Shown: piece after piece, positions 44,885-54,862 of the stretch
How positions within the stretch are numbered: the first letter of the stretch is position 1
How the letters are laid out: every line of letters starts with the position of its first letter
NCBI GenBank assembly: GCA_036873755.1
Contig: JAVTVY010018937.1
Coordinates: 1 to 64,000, forward strand
Length of the DNA stretch: 64,000 nt
Reading direction: 5' to 3'
Source: Hanleya hanleyi
Lineage: Eukaryota > Mollusca > Polyplacophora > Lepidopleurida > Hanleyidae
Program-made: the position numbers and the translations under genes
The notes under the pieces: generated by a model
The model's input: only the letters and a program-made list of their open reading frames with translations
What the model was told of the DNA's origin: nothing
Database searches by the model: none

Positions 44885-45340
44885 TTGATCCTAACAGATT
44901 TATCGATACACTGTATCGCGAGCATGCTACAAGATATACTGGATACCTCTTGTATATGCAGATACATGCTCCGTGTCGATCACAATTGCAGAAGACCGAC
45001 CGTGCTTGTGTGCCGCTTTTTTCAGTCCAATGCAGTCAGTGGGTGTTACCATGGTTACACTTACAGTTCGGGAGGCTACAAACTCGGACACATCCTCTCC
45101 CAGGGTGCTTTGCGCTATGCTGCATTTACCCCTGTAGGGGTCTCGCCATCTTTTGCAGGATTCCTGCAGAAACCAAGAACTGTTCTGTCTAACTGTTTTA
45201 CTGATCGCAAAACGTATATTTATCTTGAAATGTACTTACGGATATTCAGTGTGTTACAAAACGACAGTGTCCCACAGTTTGAAGGCAGCTTTTTGACAAA
45301 TTACCTGAAAACTATATGTTGCGGAAATATATATCGGTGA
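44885..45340 (+). CDS. Unrecognised open reading frame, 151 codons
   Basis: The longest uninterrupted plus-strand frame in the intergenic region. It is Cys- and Tyr-rich, with no signal peptide, membrane segment or motif I recognise. A 57-bp part (45011-45067) recurs exactly at 45922-45978, where the frame is not open, which suggests repeat DNA rather than a gene. It may be chance. Confidence 0.15.
   Translation: MILTDLSIHCIASMLQDILDTSCICRYMLRVDHNCRRPTVLVCRFFQSNAVSGCYHGYTYSSGGYKLGHILSQGALRYAAFTPVGVSPSFAGFLQKPRTVLSNCFTDRKTYIYLEMYLRIFSVLQNDSVPQFEGSFLTNYLKTICCGNIYR
45011..45067 (+). repeat. 57-bp exact direct repeat, copy 1
   Basis: Begins TGCCGCTTTTTTCAGTCCAA and ends GGTTACACTTACAGT; identical to 45922-45978 over 57 bp, while flanks differ immediately. 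The intervening 854 bp shows nothing recognisable. Confidence 0.9.
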
Positions 45341-45921
45341 ATAGCAGCTGATATTAATTCGCACAGACGGTCATCATGTTCATTTACTGTGGCAACAGAT
45401 GACATTGGATCAACTCCGGCAAAGTCCGTGAGACCCTTGCAGCGCTAAATGGAGAGGTGCGAAGCAGAACGTAATGAATGCCTGGTAGAGCTTGACTCGG
45501 ACAATGGGATAATGTGGATTCCGTGACACATTGCCCGTTGGGAGCAGGTTACCTGTCATGCCTGTCATGCCTGTAGCCACTCCATCCAAGCCATTGATTT
45601 ATTCTGTGCAAATACGCTGGGGGTAGAGATGCTTTGGTCAATGGTCTCCTACACGTACTCGATATTCACAGCCTAAACACAACCGTTTCTGGTTTTGTAT
45701 GAACCATTTGATTGAGCCGATATTCAGCGTATTAAGGTCTCATTTTATTAACACAAAGATGTTTTACCAGATTGTTGATGTGAAGTTCTCTTAGTTATGC
45801 AAGCCAGAAATCTCATAAAACGTGTATTCAGCTGCTTGAGGGGATTTATTGGGTCAGCTGAACGAAGTGTCTTATTGTGAAAGATAAAGAATGACCAATC
45901 TAATTAAAATTGAATCCTATC

Positions 45922-45978
45922 TGCCGCTTTTTTCAGTCCAATGCAGTCAGTGGGTGTTACCATGGTTACACTTACAGT
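45922..45978 (+). repeat. 57-bp exact direct repeat, copy 2
   Basis: Second copy of the 45011 repeat in direct orientation, 911 bp downstream. From 45979 to 47080 no gene or repeat could be supported; an AATAAA at 47045 has no evident transcript. Confidence 0.9.
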
Positions 45979-47080
45979 CACTTGTATGATCTAAAAGGCT
46001 TGCATTAAACCAGTGTCAACTGCATTGGTGTCAACCAATCCCGAGATCTCTTCATAATGCTTTGAAGGGAACATAATGGTAGGGGCTATTTGGTTGGCTC
46101 AGCCGTTAGATGCCACGCTGGCAGGGTATCTTATGATTTGGCCGTGGTCCCGCTAGTTTGGCACCATAATGTGGGGTAGAAATATGGACTGGTCCTTGGA
46201 ATAAACCTTGGTCTAAGGCAGAGGCGATGACCCTAGCCCCCCTCCCGACTACAACTAAAGTAGTTAAAATGCACCAGATTCAATTGAAATCAGCAAGATC
46301 CTACATAGTGACATATACGATTGAGGAGCATCGATAGGATATTAATTTATTAAGATTGAAAGAATGGCATATCACATAAATAGCATAATATTTGCCCGTC
46401 GTGTTTACTTGTCACTGTAATCTGTGTGAACCAAGACATTGTGTTGACCAAAACCTTGTACATGTTGTAGGGGAATCCTGAACGACTTAATTATCCAGTT
46501 TACATCCTAGTCATTGCGAGTTCTCAAACCAGAACTGAATGCTATTTTTCAACCGGCGCATCATTCTGGTTGATTTTGAAGTCCTGTATTTCATGTATTA
46601 CAGGAGGAGAGGGACTCTGAAAATATACACGAGAGCATTTTGTAGATCAATATTTTGACATATATTTATTCATGTCAATGTCAGAAATGGTTGTCCACAA
46701 GTTCCATGGGTATTTATAAGTTTAACAGAAGATTAAAAGATAATCAACCAGTCTGTCAGTCACTCTCCTCATGTGAGATGCTATTGCTAGTAGGATATTA
46801 CTGATAAGCATGTCTAGTCCTTGTACTCAAACAGACTATCGTTCTTCTTTACATCTCCTGGCACTTTGGCCTGAATGAAAGATGGACAGGCTTCAGTGTC
46901 CTCGTATTGTCCAGCTTTGTTTATGGGGAGTTACGATGGATTATATAGATAATGTACATAAAAAAAATTACAGCTGAAATGTTTATAGAAACTGTTTATT
47001 TCAATGGCTTATCAGAATATTGTTAGTCAATTTAATTGTTGTGCAAATAAAATCTTTATTCGTCCCCCTATTATATTCTC

Positions 47081-47458
47081 TTGTTTGTCAGTCGCATGGA
47101 CAACCCTTACTGGGTCTGGAGGAACACAGTAGCTTATAAGGAAAGTTGCAATAGGCGGCGTAAGGCAGCCATGTTTGGGTGCGGTAATCCACAGGGGGGC
47201 ATCTTCGGTTTTGCTCTTGCTAATCTGGATTATGGAAGGCCAAACAAAAGACTCACCATGGATTACCCAAACATGGTTGTTCTAATATACCATCAATCAC
47301 AACCTTCCTCAACATGGTTGCTAGTATCTGTACTATATAACCCAGTCAAAGAAAATCGCAACGAGGTTTGCCTGAGCCCGTTTGCACATGGGAAGAAAAC
47401 ACAGGTGCAAACCACTTATTTTACATCAGTTGTCTTACATCAGGTTGCTGCCAGTTGA
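47081..47458 (+). CDS. Unrecognised open reading frame, 125 codons
   Basis: A Met-initiated frame with a locally balanced amino-acid composition (GGIFGFALANLDYG region) but no motif I recognise. TTGTTTGTCAG ending at 47091 could be a splice acceptor, giving a terminal exon. No partner exon was found. Could be a lineage-specific gene fragment or chance. Confidence 0.15.
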   Translation: MFVSRMDNPYWVWRNTVAYKESCNRRRKAAMFGCGNPQGGIFGFALANLDYGRPNKRLTMDYPNMVVLIYHQSQPSSTWLLVSVLYNPVKENRNEVCLSPFAHGKKTQVQTTYFTSVVLHQVAAS

Positions 47459-47984
47459 TTCACATGTATATACCTGAGCAGCTTGAATGTTGTTATGACA
47501 GCTGACATCACCCATGCCGAGACCAAAGCTTTTCTCTCCTGCGCTTCCGGTGTTTCTGTAAGTGTCACTGGGAAATTTAATCTGGCGAATTTCTGATGCC
47601 TCGGATTAACTGAAGCTCTGTGGTCATATTGGCATTAAAGAGGTCCGAGTACACTAACAATATGTAAATGGACATGTGCGAATGGGTTGCCCAATATTTG
47701 GCAGAATTCGAATTCTGGAGGTCAATGTTCTGAATAGTGAACGTATTCCTCTATCTGTTTAAAAAATTCACTCTCCCCAAGCAGTTAGAAAATTCAGGAA
47801 ATATACAGACAGTTTTCATCATCCTGTCTATATAGTAAAGTATACTGGGACAAATTAATGAGTTCCACTTCACGGATGTTACTGAAAATTCATGGGTAGG
47901 TTAACTGGTCATGTAGACCAAAGAATCATTGATTACTTTGGGGAGAAAATATATCCTGGTTACAGTTTACCCAAGAACAAAGTA

Positions 47985-48290
47985 GGCTACTATTAACGGA
48001 GGGCCCCATGAGGCTCCCGGATATTGACGTGGGCTGTCGTGCACACTCCAGGTCATGGTAAGAATAGGTCTCAGCTCCTCCGAGAGCTTGTCGTAAGAGG
48101 CGACTAACTGGGGCACCTCTGGGGATCCCGGGTGTGAAAAGGAATAGGACCCCACCCGTGGGGTCTCGGGTGTTTAAAGAAATAGGACCCTAACCATGTG
48201 GTTTCCGAGTGTGAAAAGTAATGGGAACCAATGTCGTGATATGACTGAAATAGTGTTGAAAGCGACGTTAAATCATATTCACTCACTATT
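47985..48290 (-). mobile_element. SINE-like repeat, longest copy
   Basis: On the minus strand: GTGAGTGAATATGATTTAAC, CGTCGCTTTCAACACTATTT, CAGTCATATCACGACATTGG, three variant copies of a CACACCCGGGATCCCCAGAG-like block, GTTAGTCGCCTCTTACGACA, AGCTCTCGGAGGAGCTGAGA, then CCATGACCTGGAGTGTGCAC. The block TTAGTCGCCTCTTACGACAAGC is widespread in molluscan sequence as I recall it. Confidence 0.7.
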
Positions 48291-48758
48291 ACATATGTAA
48301 CAGAGGTCATGCACTTCCATTCAACATTTTTTCAGGTAAATAAATGTCATTTTCCAGGAGAATCTACCACAAATTACACAATTTTTTTAAGACGGTAATC
48401 ATAACATGCTGTTGATACGAAAGAGACCTTGGCTATCACTGGAACTACAAAATGTGAGTTTCCAGGAAATAAAATGAATTTTCAAGCTCTTTCCAGGATG
48501 AAATTCAAATTCCAGGGATTTCCAGGTGTCCCAAACGATACTGTATTCTGTACTGAATGTTTGCAGGGCATATGCATGCACAAAAATTTGTACAGCATCG
48601 TCGTTTCATGTGCCTTGTTCATGTTATTCAAACTTTTGGGAAATAAATCTTGTGAATGAAACCGTTATGGTAAATCCTCTAATAATTCAATCACCCTTTC
48701 AAAATTCAATCAGTTCTAAAAAATTTGATCACCCTCTAATATCATTAAAATGACAAAG

Positions 48759-48876
48759 AAAAAATCGACCATAGAGGTCCATGTCCCCCGCTACCAGCAC
48801 CAGTTATGGTGGATGTACACCATAACTGCATGGCGCTGCTGCTGCGGGGGCCATGGACCTCTATGGTCGATTTTTT
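48759..48876. repeat. Fold-back hairpin
   Basis: AAAAAATCGACCATAGAGGT plus CCATG pairs with CATGGACCTCTATGGTCGAT plus TTTT. Inside, CCCCCGC pairs with GCGGGGG, and CAGTTATGGTG pairs with CACCATAACTG around a 6-nt loop (48812-48817). The 118-bp segment is self-complementary apart from two small bulges. Confidence 0.85.
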
Positions 48877-49625
48877 TTTGGTCGATATATCATTGATGTA
48901 GAGTATGATTTGAAAATGGAGATATCGCTGATGAGCGATCCAGTATGGCTGATGGTGGCCATATTGAATTAAGCACGTCCTTGAAAAACAATCCTAATCC
49001 TCTCAACAATGTCAAGGCACTCCTCAGGTATGAAGTAGATCGGTTGAATCGTTCTCGAGTTATTGTCCGGAACAAGATCCAACTGCTTATAATCCAATAT
49101 GGCGGACAGCAGCCATATTAGATTATGCACATTGCTGAAAAACAATGCCAACCGTCCTCTCACCAATGTCAAGCACACCCCAAGTTCGTAGTTGATCGGT
49201 TCAATCGTTAACGAGTTATTGTCCGGACAAGAAAATCTAAGATCCAACTGCTTATAATCCAATATGGCTGACGGCGGCCATATTGGATTATGCACATTGC
49301 TGAAAAACAATCCCAACCATCCTCTCGCCGATGTCCAGGCACTCCCCAAGTTTGAAGTACATCAGTTGAATCGTACTACAGTTATTGTCCGGACAAGATC
49401 AAACTGCTTAAAATTCAATGAAATCCAGTATGGCCGATGGTGGCCATATTGGATTAAGCACGTCCTTGAAAAACAATCCCAATCCTCCTCTCAACAATGT
49501 CAAGGCACAGGTATAGTAGATCGTCTGAATAGTTCTTGAGTTATTGTCCGGACAAGAAAATCTTACGGAATTACGGACACCGGTGTTTCTAAGTCCCCCC
49601 GCCCTCCTAACTAGTAGCGGGGGAC
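48783..49625 (-). mobile_element. Pearl-like element with GTCCCCCGCTAC ends
   Basis: Left end GTCCCCCGCTACCAG (48783-48797) and right end complement GTCCCCCGCTACTAG (49611-49625) form a 15-bp inverted repeat with one mismatch. Between them lies a tandem array of about 157 bp per unit (GTTATTGTCCGGACAAG at about 49061, 49217, 49383 and 49540; CCAATATGGCYGAYGGYGGCC in each unit), the same family as 34690-35350 on the other strand. The left end overlaps the fold-back hairpin. No ACGG microsatellite is visible. Confidence 0.6.
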
Positions 49626-51907
49626 AATAGAAATATATGAATTATCTGCATGATTTTGAACCATTTGGTCAATAAAACGAGATGGTACAATAAAGAGACA
49701 TTTTGGCAAGAACATGGTGCACTTGAAATAAAAATAAACAAAATGTTCTAAAAAAAATTTGTAATGCAATATGTGAAAGATCTAGTATGATTACGTCATG
49801 ATTATGGTTACACGAGAGTTGGATACCCTGAACTAGTGCAAGGAAGAATAAAAACTGTGAGAATCAAATTGTGTTGAACAGATGTGTATTAATTATCATA
49901 ATGAATCATATATACAAGATGCTAATTAACACATGATATAAGCGACTAACAAACGAAAGATACTCAGCGCAGGATTTTATGCATATACATCTTGACAGAA
50001 CTTGTTTACAGCTACATGTACATGTCAACTACATGTATGGCAATAAAATTGAGCAATTTGTAACTATGTATTTATATACATGTATGAAACACAGAGACAT
50101 GATGGCTAATATACATGCAATATGTAAGATGAATGTATTATGTATCTTGGCCATGAAAATATTGCATATATAGCTGCAGCACAGGTGTGTTTTTATTTAA
50201 TTTATTAATACAAAGTGCTTTACATACATGGACGGCAAGACCTCCAATAAATCGATCCATTACCCCACCAAGATTTCAGGATAATTTTTGACCAAACCTT
50301 TCATTAAATATGATCACACAGAACTTGCTGCAATCATGATTTCCAATAATATTTTTATCGTGTAACTGCAATCGCCCCTATCATAAGCATAATACATGAA
50401 ATTAAACTTAACCAATATATATGTTTAATCCATGAAAGAGAGATGGCACTTAAATTTATTCAGCAACAACATTTCAATCATACATGCCATGTCAGAATTA
50501 CTGTAACATAATTGTTACACAGCACATATGATTATACTGCAGCTCTTATTGCAGGTGTGCTGCCAATCTGCAGCTAGTTACCTCCCCTTCACATCACCTC
50601 CCAGTTGGTTGGTTCAATAATCAGAAACATGTAAGAGACAATCCATAGACCAAATATGTAAAGTGCCTTCTCTCTGTCTTTGGTATGACCTCCAGATTGC
50701 ATCTTGAATTATGATCATTCCCGTCATGACTAATATATTGCATCACCCAAATGTAAAATTCATGAATAAATTATGGCAAAAAAATCTGGCAAAACAATTT
50801 TCAGTTTGACTCCGTTCCCCATTTTAAGTTGGCCCCAGACCTGGGAACATGGGACAACGTATTTTACTAAAATTGCTCTATCATATTTTTCTGGACTGAA
50901 TTTGATCATTTTTTATGTGGGAAAATTGAAGCGAGTTGGTAGAAGAGTGTTGTATCTTAAAATAATCATTTAGCCATGCTCTGTCATAAAATATATAAAT
51001 CCAAGTAATCTAGGTTGGAAAATTGATGACAATTGGTGGCTAAATAGCAGATCCATTGTCTATTCCCTGCCAAACAGAAGAAACTCTGGAGTACACTCGA
51101 AGCAATGTTCTGTTTTGTAGCATTTTATTGACTTCTCGTTCTAATAAAGTTGATCACCTCCGTATTTCGGGGGGGGGGGGGATTGTCTTTCCTGTGATTG
51201 GTTGGTTGTTCGGAGTTTAACGTCGCACCTAACCTTATCGGTCACACAGCAACAATGACCCAAACAAACATACCCTAGCAAAACCCTAACCCTAACAAAA
51301 ACCTAACCAAAACTACAAAAAAAATTGAATTTTGAAAATTAGGCTCTACAGACACTGGTGATCACAATGGATCGTCAGAGCCTAATTTGTTTGGCACTTT
51401 AATTTACCTCCTGTGCCAGGTCTTTCCTGTGATTGAATTATTCAAGAGTATATTGTACCCATTATATGGTCCGACAATCATGACAACGGACAATCGTGAC
51501 ACAATGATACACAATCTTCACTTGATTATCAACTCAAATTAGCTAGGAGACAGTCTTTTAATAATGGACTGTGTTACAGCTATAAGTATTGTGTGTCCCA
51601 GCAAATCTATTGAGAAGGTTTTGTTCGATTTTTTGATAAATGGAATTGTTGTGTTCTGAAACTTCTGTCACTGGCATGACTGGTGCATGCAAATTTAGAC
51701 TGACAGTAACACTATTTTCACCAGCTACATGTAGCACACATTATGTCACATTTAAGATTTGTAGCTCTTGCTGGTCAAGGGACCAGTATGTGTCAAGGTG
51801 CATGGTTCAGAATGACCAGAAACAAAATACCTTTTTTTTTTGGCCTTATACTAATGATACTTGGGTTTGTGAATGTGCTGCAGATGGACTATCAGTATAC
51901 CATGAAA
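49626..51907. other. AT-rich intergenic spacer
   Basis: Contains frequent TACATGTA, a G homopolymer near 51170-51181, and SINE-core-like GTTCGGAGTTTAACGTCGCA near 51209. The open frame at 51640-51939 (99 codons) is not recognisable and runs into the 142-bp duplication. No gene can be supported. Confidence 0.5.
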
Positions 51908-52191
51908 CCAAACATGCCAAAATAACAATTTACATGTAGACTTTTTGATGTAGGTGTAGCGTAACATTTTGATGCAAGTCTATCACATCATCTATGTTAA
52001 GTTCACACCGGAAAATACATGCACACATGTATGATAGAGGGAATCAGAGCCAAACATGCCAAAATAACAATTTACATGTAGACTTTTTGATGTAGGTGTA
52101 GCGTAACATTTTGATGCAAGTCTATCACATCATCTATGTTAAGTTCACACCGGAAAATACATGCACACATGTATGATAGAGGGAATCAGAG
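51908..52191. repeat. Perfect 142-bp tandem duplication
   Basis: Copy 1 (51908-52049) and copy 2 (52050-52191) are identical over 142 bp by eye; each starts CCAAACATGCC and ends GGGAATCAGAG. Identity this complete in otherwise diverged DNA indicates a very recent duplication or an assembly artefact. From 52192 to 53789 I see no supportable gene; short frames there lack motifs. Confidence 0.95.
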
Positions 52192-53224
52192 CCTGGTTGT
52201 GTCAAGTTACTATGGGAAGAGTTGGTAATATGGTGATTATAACACACAACATACTTCAACACTAGGAAATTATGTACATGCAATGGGCAATGGCGTCTTC
52301 TCACATCTCATAATGTCTTCCTGTTTGTTCATCATGTGTTCATCCGAGGTCCTCGTACAGAGGAAAGGCAAAAGAGAAACATTTTTAAAAGGACATGAAG
52401 GAGGGCCTGATCCAGACTTGGATTGGACACCCATAAATGATGCTGATTGTGGCAAGGGACAGTAAAATGACAACCAAACTCTATGGAAGCTCTAGGAGTA
52501 TTAAATGGTCTGAAATATTGCCTGATAACTTGACATTTAGCAACCTTACTTTCATTACTATTGGTTTTTGCATATTCAAAGAAGAATTTGCTCAAATCTT
52601 TTTTTTTTTATACTTTTGCCAAGGGCAAAGAGCACCCAAATCTGTTATAACGGGTTCAAAAAGACCATTTTAAAATTTGCCAAGATGAACTCTTTTCACC
52701 ACAACATTTACCTTCAGTAACTGCTGAATTTTGTTAACAAGAAGAATGTGAACAAGACAAAACCATTTATACATTCTGAAAGATGCATTACAAAGTTCAT
52801 CTAGTCATGTCAGTACCTATTGTATAATAAACAGCATGGTTGAATAAATTCAATTTCTAGCTTCACATGCACTGCCCTGTAAATTTTGTTAGCGCCGTGT
52901 CCACCCCCTTTTTTATCATTTTTACACATTTCTGAATTCTCCTTTAAAGTTATGCCAAATTATTGTTTCTTAACACTGATTCAAAGAGTTGTTTGATGTT
53001 TTGTTTTATTAGCAAGAAACAGTATATTTGAAGGCTCCCACAGCCCTTCAACATGTTCAAGTAAGTCGAGAACACTTTTGGTCCCATGCAGTCCATATAT
53101 AGCTGAAATATTGCCAAACGCGATGTTAAATCTAATCCACTCTCTGGTTTCATGCCAACGGTGAAACTACTGCATCTATCTGGTCAGTACAAAAGACAAA
53201 AAAAAAAGCCTCCCTCCCTCCTGT

Positions 53225-53230
53225 TTTATT
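53225..53230 (-). terminator. Candidate polyadenylation signal of the LRR gene
   Basis: TTTATT on the plus strand (AATAAA on the minus strand) is the nearest such hexamer I noticed downstream of the LRR stop codon, about 830 bp away, with the SINE-like repeat in between. Variant signals closer to the stop are possible. Confidence 0.25.
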
Positions 53231-53789
53231 CAAAAAAGCGCATGTGAAGCTAGAGATTGTACGAGAACATATACTTTCCAAGTGCCGAGGGAAAACAGTT
53301 CACTTCAGCAATTTTTAACACACTGGGCTGAGATTTCAAATGGTTGGGGTCACAGTGACCTTGACCTCAATTATGGTATATGACAAATCATCTCCCTCTA
53401 ATGTATCAACACTTCCTCAACAAATACGGAAACAGTGTAACACATCAGATGTACTACATTGATGAATACATATTATTGTGAAGAGCCAGTAATAATATCA
53501 TAAGGCATAAACTCATTAAGTTGGTTCTCGGACAATTTAAAATTCACACATTTCTATAAGACCTCAGGTACATGTAGTGGGGGAGGGGACCGAGCAAAAC
53601 AATTATTTCCGTCATCAGAGAATCATGAGCTTGTGGTATACATTACATCCACTCTGTTGTCATGGTTGTCGTGAGTAAATTATCTCTCCATACAAGTACA
53701 AGAACATGGTTAGTAGATAATTTACTCGTGTAAAACGGAGTGGAAGTAATGTTCATGGCTCAGACAATCGACAGTACGATACATGAGTG

Positions 53790-53940
53790 ATGAGTAAGTG
53801 AATATGATTTAACGTCACTTTCAACACTATTTCAGTCGTATCACAACGTTGGTCCTTTTCACACCCGGAAACCACACGGGTAGGGTCCTATTCCTTTTCA
53901 CACCCGGTTAGTTGCCTCTTACGACAAGCTCTCTGACACA
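53790..53940 (+). mobile_element. SINE-like repeat, plus-strand copy
   Basis: GTGAATATGATTTAACGTCA, CTTTCAACACTATTTCAGTC, GTATCACAACGTTGG, two copies of TTTTCACACCCGG, then GTTAGTTGCCTCTTACGACA and AGCTCTCTGACA. Same order as the 47985-48290 copy in the opposite orientation. It lies about 120 bp beyond the LRR gene stop codon, possibly within its 3' UTR. Confidence 0.7.
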
Positions 53941-54058
53941 CGACACACCCTATTTTGAAACGAACTGCTCGATAACCAAAATATTAACTTCATTAGTCCA
54001 AATAGTGTTATGCACTGTTTCTTATGCACTGCTGGGTTTTTTCACCGCCTGACGCAAA

Positions 54059-54862
54059 TCAGTCAATGATACTGAAGAGGGCGGCATACGTGAGGCGAAG
54101 GATCTTCACATTGATGTCGTTGCGACACATGCCTGCTAACAGGTCCAGGAGTTTCTTCTCCGTGGTAACCAAATTGTGATCCGCCTCCACGATGCCCAGC
54201 TCCTCCATTATGCTGAGGATATAAGTCACTCGGATCCACTGCATTGTGGGAACTTTGGCACACGAGCGAACGATCTCCATCAAGTGTTCTGCGGAGAAGT
54301 TACAGCTGATATCTATACCTTTGAGACACGAGAGATGATTGACTAGGATATCGGAGAACTCAGGAACAGACGATGTGGGAATGTAGTTCTGTGAAAGGTT
54401 CAAGAGCACTAAGCGGGGGAAGTGTTTCGTGGTTTTCACCAAGTATGCCGGAGAAATCCGGTTGTACGCAGAGATGGAAATTTGGCACAGCTTGCTCAAG
54501 TAGAGTTCCCGGAGAGATTTGGCATGGTGAGATCGCGCCAGAGCGTCCAAATCACCCTCGTTCAGATCACAACCATGCAGATTAAGGAACGAGAGTGGAG
54601 TCCTTAATGCCTCTAACACTTCACCGAGACAGCCCACAATGTAGTTCTTACTTATATCCAAACGTGTCAGGTTTTGTAACGTGTTGAAAGCACTGGTGAC
54701 TTGCATGCGTCCAGATGCGCGACTCCTCGTACGGCCTTGCTGAAGGTAAATACTACAGTCTTGCAGATCTAAGGCCCGAATTTTGGTGAATTTTCTGACA
54801 TCCGAGGACACGATAAAAAATATCCCCTCCTCCAACTGCTCTAGACAAATTCCTTCCAATGT
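54059..54862 (-). CDS. LRRC14-like gene, last exon with leucine-rich repeats
   Basis: 267 codons plus stop, beginning TLEGICLEQLEEG. Acceptor TTACTTGCAG|A on the minus strand, phase 0. Contains about five to six leucine-rich repeats; the C terminus (LLDLLAGMCRND...LRLTYAALFSIID) parallels the conserved tail of LRRC14. An upstream in-frame ATG at 54946 lies in intron sequence and is not the start. Plus-strand frames here are shadows. Confidence 0.88.
   Translation of the reverse strand, partial: TLEGICLEQLEEGIFFIVSSDVRKFTKIRALDLQDCSIYLQQGRTRSRASGRMQVTSAFNTLQNLTRLDISKNYIVGCLGEVLEALRTPLSFLNLHGCDLNEGDLDALARSHHAKSLRELYLSKLCQISISAYNRISPAYLVKTTKHFPRLVLLNLSQNYIPTSSVPEFSDILVNHLSCLKGIDISCNFSAEHLMEIVRSCAKVPTMQWIRVTYILSIMEELGIVEADHNLVTTEKKLLDLLAGMCRNDINVKILRLTYAALFSIID

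Noticed and set aside
51280..51310. Interstitial telomere repeat (CCCTAACCCTAA)
   Set aside because: Only two exact units in a low-complexity A/C-rich stretch; not enough for a telomeric tract.
54422..54607. Plus-strand frames over the LRR exon
   Set aside because: Shadow frames of the well-supported minus-strand leucine-rich repeat exon.
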